7,973 bases of DNA. Source: a gamma proteobacterium symbiont of Lucinoma myriamae. GTDB taxonomy: Bacteria > Pseudomonadota > Gammaproteobacteria > GRL18. The translations under genes and the position numbers were made by a program. The notes under the pieces are model-generated. The model did no database searches. It had not been told where the DNA came from and saw nothing but the letters and a program-made list of their open reading frames with translations. Position 1 is the first letter of the stretch, and each line of letters opens with the position of its first letter. The stretch spans positions 1 through 7,973 of the forward strand of contig JAHXIM010000245.1 of assembly GCA_025655635.1 (NCBI GenBank). The letters run 5' to 3'. This document shows positions 5,890 to 7,973 of this stretch, piece after piece.

Positions 5890-7200
5890 TTAGATAGAAT
5901 TTTCAGATGTTGAGATCAGCTTGGGTGCTGTTACATCTGCAGGGAGCTTCTTACCAAACTTCTTAACCAGGCCAGGCCAGAGAAGATTATAGTAAAGTTC
6001 CGAACGAACTAGAACAACATCCTTGGCAGGAATAGTATAGTTAAATTCACGCGTTTCAAAGGCTTTTAAGCGATTATCAGCACCTTGATCTTTTGCTGTT
6101 GGTGGTGCAGTAGGTTTACCTTCGTCATCGACTAATACGAGATGCATATAAGCTTGTTTGTCTGTTTTGCCAGGGTGACCTTTGGCATTTTCCCAGACAA
6201 CATTACCACCTTTATCATAAGCGGTTACTTTCAGATGCAGATTCCTAAAAGGTGCGCCCGTAGGCATAGTATGCGGTTGTTTATTTTGTATAGTAATCAC
6301 AGATTTGATTTTGTCACCTTCTTTTTTACTATCCATAGAGAAGACAACTGAACGCTGCAGCATAGGCAGACTATGTCCACCGCCCATACTATGATCTGAA
6401 CGACTACCGGTGGTAGGCATATGACAGGAAAGACAATCAGCCTTGGCCTCACTTGCAATATATTCATCACCCGTTGCACAAAGAGGAACACCATGGGCAT
6501 TACTTCTCTTATCATGGCAACCCATACAGGCATTTGAAGTTCTTAATTGCTTGGGATTACTTTCCATCGGCAAAGCAGGAATATCTTTGCCATCTATTGT
6601 GACTGGTTTACCTAAATGTGGATTTGGTTTCTTCTCGTCATCACCGCCAGCAAAACCAAATTCATCTCCCTCTGCGGTTAAAGCAGAAAGTTTATGATTG
6701 GAGTTACGACCAGTGCCCTGGATTTTATCTGAATATTCATAAGCTTGAAGACCAAGTTGCAACTTGCCATTCGGCTTTTGAATACCTTTAAAAGTTTTTA
6801 GAGTATGACAGGCAATACAGTTAACTCCTTCTGCATAAGCAGGTTTTGAGTCCAGTTTAGTGACTTTATCTTTAGCTGCATTGGGTGCGTGACATTGAAG
6901 ACAAATGGGATATTTACCATTTTTCATCTTAACGCCTTCTTTACCAGGATCACCAACTACCTTGCGATAAAATGCACCATGAATGGGATCTTTAAAGGCT
7001 GTGCTATTGGCATGCATAGAGCCTTTCCATTGTTTATAGGTTTCTTTATGGCAGGTTTTACACACAGTAGCTGAGATATGATGAATAGATTCATCATTAG
7101 ATTTAGTATTAGCTGCTGCACTATTAGCCAGGAAAAGAAAAGCCATAAGGCCAGTTGAAATACCAGAAATGATTAATGGTACTTTTTGCGTAACGGACAT
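5890..7200 (-). CDS. Pentaheme cytochrome c, c554-type N-terminal part with a beta-rich C-terminal domain
   Basis: A 436-residue exported protein with a signal peptide (about 1-30, cleavage near SAAA-NT). Five CxxCH motifs lie at 47-51, 100-104, 128-132, 225-229 and 256-260. YKQWKGSMHANSTAF right after heme 1 matches the cytochrome c554 / multiheme c pattern in which a histidine of SxHA serves as a distal heme ligand. Residues 222-261 (SNACMGCHDKRSNAHGVP, a further Cys241, then CLSCHMP) form a paired-heme block. From about 280 to 410 there are no hemes. Alternating strands with HTMPTGAPFRNLHLKVTAYD and VVWEN resemble the beta-sandwich that ends many c554-like multiheme proteins. GGGGT lies before the ATG at 7198-7200. 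Its position at the head of the cluster suggests an electron shuttle or an enzyme accessory. It has no membrane anchor apart from the signal peptide. Confidence 0.85.
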   Translation of the reverse strand: MSVTQKVPLIISGISTGLMAFLFLANSAAANTKSNDESIHHISATVCKTCHKETYKQWKGSMHANSTAFKDPIHGAFYRKVVGDPGKEGVKMKNGKYPICLQCHAPNAAKDKVTKLDSKPAYAEGVNCIACHTLKTFKGIQKPNGKLQLGLQAYEYSDKIQGTGRNSNHKLSALTAEGDEFGFAGGDDEKKPNPHLGKPVTIDGKDIPALPMESNPKQLRTSNACMGCHDKRSNAHGVPLCATGDEYIASEAKADCLSCHMPTTGSRSDHSMGGGHSLPMLQRSVVFSMDSKKEGDKIKSVITIQNKQPHTMPTGAPFRNLHLKVTAYDKGGNVVWENAKGHPGKTDKQAYMHLVLVDDEGKPTAPPTAKDQGADNRLKAFETREFNYTIPAKDVVLVRSELYYNLLWPGLVKKFGKKLPADVTAPKLISTSENSI

Positions 7201-7292
7201 ATCACTACCCCACTTTAAATCTTATTTATAAAAAATATAAATATAACCCGTAACACGCTGAATCAGAACAAGTTTGATTAGGCAAAATTAGG

Positions 7293-7321
7293 ATTATACA
7301 ACGACATTTGAGTAAATAAAA
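7293..7321 (-). promoter_or_regulatory. Candidate promoter of the cytochrome cluster
   Basis: The minus strand carries a perfect TATAAT (7293-7298). The sequence 17 bases upstream is only a weak -35 (TTTTAT at 7316-7321). Transcription would begin near 7286, giving a leader of about 85 bases before the pentaheme ATG. In AT-rich DNA a lone TATAAT is common, so this is tentative. A weak -35 would fit an activator-dependent promoter. Confidence 0.3.
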
Positions 7322-7452
7322 TCCATTTATTCACCACTATGTTCTACCCTCTAACAACTAAGAATGTTGAGCAATGAATATTGTCCAACAGTTAACACTA
7401 TTATTATTATTTTTGTTATATTTATTTTTAAGATAGTTTAACTGGTCTGATA

Positions 7453-7486
7453 AAAAAAAACACTTTTTTAAAAAAAGTGTTTTTTT
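7453..7486 (-). terminator. Rho-independent terminator after the porin gene, possibly bidirectional
   Basis: An A-run, CAC and T-run on the left pair with an A-run, GTG and T-run on the right. The stem is about 14-15 bp with a short loop, and a run of nine U follows on the minus strand. It begins about 30 bases after the porin stop at 7515-7517. The stem is almost all A-U apart from the two G-C pairs, but the shape is classical. It separates the porin transcript from the cytochrome cluster, which therefore needs its own promoter. Confidence 0.75.
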
Positions 7487-7514
7487 ACTTTATTACAATA
7501 TAATCAACTACTTA

Positions 7515-7973
7515 TTAGAATCTTAATGATAGCTGCAAAGCAAACAAATCCCAATAACGTTTGGTTTTACTTCTGTCAGGATTGTCTTCGGAAGTCAGCC
7601 AGGATGTACCATTGATATTATGATATTCGGCTCTGACCATTACTGATGAATTAACGTCCCAGCGGACACCTAACATGGCATCTTTTGAAAAAGCAACATG
7701 CCTGGGAATTCCAATAAAATCATTACCTTTTCTGATTTATCATCCTTATTGTTATAGTGCTCACTATAACGGACATATGCCTGCCAATTAGGCTTTATTC
7801 GATACCCTCCTTGTAAATACCAGCTTTCACTGATTGGATCATTATCAGGATAAAAAGGGCCAAAGTCTGAAAAATCATTATCCTGATCATCAGTGTTCCC
7901 CTTTTAACTCAACCTCGGAACTAATCGGTTCATGAGAGCACTCATAAGGTTCGCCAAAGACTTACCTGTCATA
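7515..7973 (-). pseudogene. C-terminal part of an outer-membrane beta-barrel porin, frameshifted and partial
   Basis: The minus strand encodes typical barrel strands: SWYLQGGYRIKPNWQAYVRY, AMLGVRWDVNSSVMVRAEYH, then a WDLFALQLSLRF end whose terminal Phe is the usual outer-membrane insertion signal. This resembles putative porins found next to multiheme cytochrome genes. The frame is broken. Near 7728-7731 the coding-strand A-run is one base short: DDKSEK should continue GNDFIGIPRHVAF, but the next in-frame stop of the downstream frame lies at 7737-7739. Near 7898-7901 a GGGG run carries one base too many: VELKG should continue NTDDQDND. Further upstream, a TAA at 7962-7964 interrupts the frame again, so a third lesion is likely. 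The gene runs off the window. Because the lesions are mostly homopolymer indels near the edge, sequencing error is as likely as true decay. A porin would let the substrate of the periplasmic reductases cross the outer membrane. Confidence 0.7.

Larger units (their letters stand above)
7201..7514 (-). other. AT-rich leader region of the cytochrome cluster
   Basis: This stretch has no gene I can support on either strand. It holds the symmetric hairpin at 7453-7486, an imperfect dyad at 7367-7390 (GTTGAGCAAT against ATTGTCCAAC, 8 of 10 matching), and a possible promoter at 7293-7321. The dyad lies about 70 bases upstream of the candidate -10 box, a reasonable place for an activator site. Confidence 0.4.

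Noticed and set aside
7273..7286. An FNR-like site (TTGATTAGGCAAAA) near the predicted transcription start.
   Set aside because: Only the left half matches TTGAT. The right half differs from ATCAA at three of five positions.
7374..7390. A sigma-54-like promoter on the minus strand (TGGAC followed by TTGC).
   Set aside because: The spacing between the GG and GC elements is two bases too long for a sigma-54 promoter.
1..7973. CRISPR arrays, tRNA or rRNA genes, and insertion-sequence ends.
   Set aside because: I saw no regular repeat-spacer pattern, no recognisable cloverleaf or rRNA sequence, and no transposase or terminal inverted repeats.

Overview
The window looks like an AT-rich bacterial chromosome segment, probably from a proteobacterium and perhaps a gammaproteobacterial sulfur- or nitrogen-metabolising lineage. 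That guess rests on gene content, NapC-type electron entry, an outer-membrane barrel ending in Phe, and strong GGAG-type ribosome binding sites. No gene in the window settles the taxonomy. Almost everything is on the minus strand, so the biological order runs from right to left.

Right edge (7515-7973): the C-terminal end of an outer-membrane beta-barrel porin, broken by at least two short indels and running off the window. A strong symmetric hairpin with a U-run (7453-7486) follows it. An AT-rich leader (7201-7514) then precedes the main cluster.

Main cluster, in order of transcription: a pentaheme cytochrome with a c554-type N-terminal part and a beta-rich C-terminal domain (7200-5890); an octaheme cytochrome of the tetrathionate reductase (OTR) family (5786-4170, C-terminal tail frameshifted by a GGCT repeat); a four-helix cytochrome b561-type membrane protein (4163-3567); an octaheme cytochrome of the hydroxylamine oxidoreductase (HAO) family (3437-1983); and a tetraheme NapC/NrfH-type membrane-anchored quinol dehydrogenase (1993-1364) that overlaps the HAO gene by 11 bases. 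CxxCH counts are 5, 8, 8 and 4, giving 25 covalent hemes, plus the b-type hemes of the membrane protein.

The arrangement reads as two parallel routes from the quinone pool to periplasmic octaheme enzymes: cytochrome b561 to OTR, and the NapC-type protein to HAO. The pentaheme protein and the porin may serve electron relay and outer-membrane passage. The HAO-like protein seems to lack the tyrosine that cross-links the catalytic P460 heme in oxidative HAO. Together with its NapC-type partner this favours a reductive role, such as nitrite or hydroxylamine reduction. The substrates are inferred.

Left part (1-1243): two tandem, paralogous two-helix membrane proteins of unknown function, a 64-residue helical soluble protein, a 62-residue hypothetical protein, a short direct repeat, and perhaps the tail of a convergent plus-strand gene at the left edge. 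None of these has a function I can recognise.
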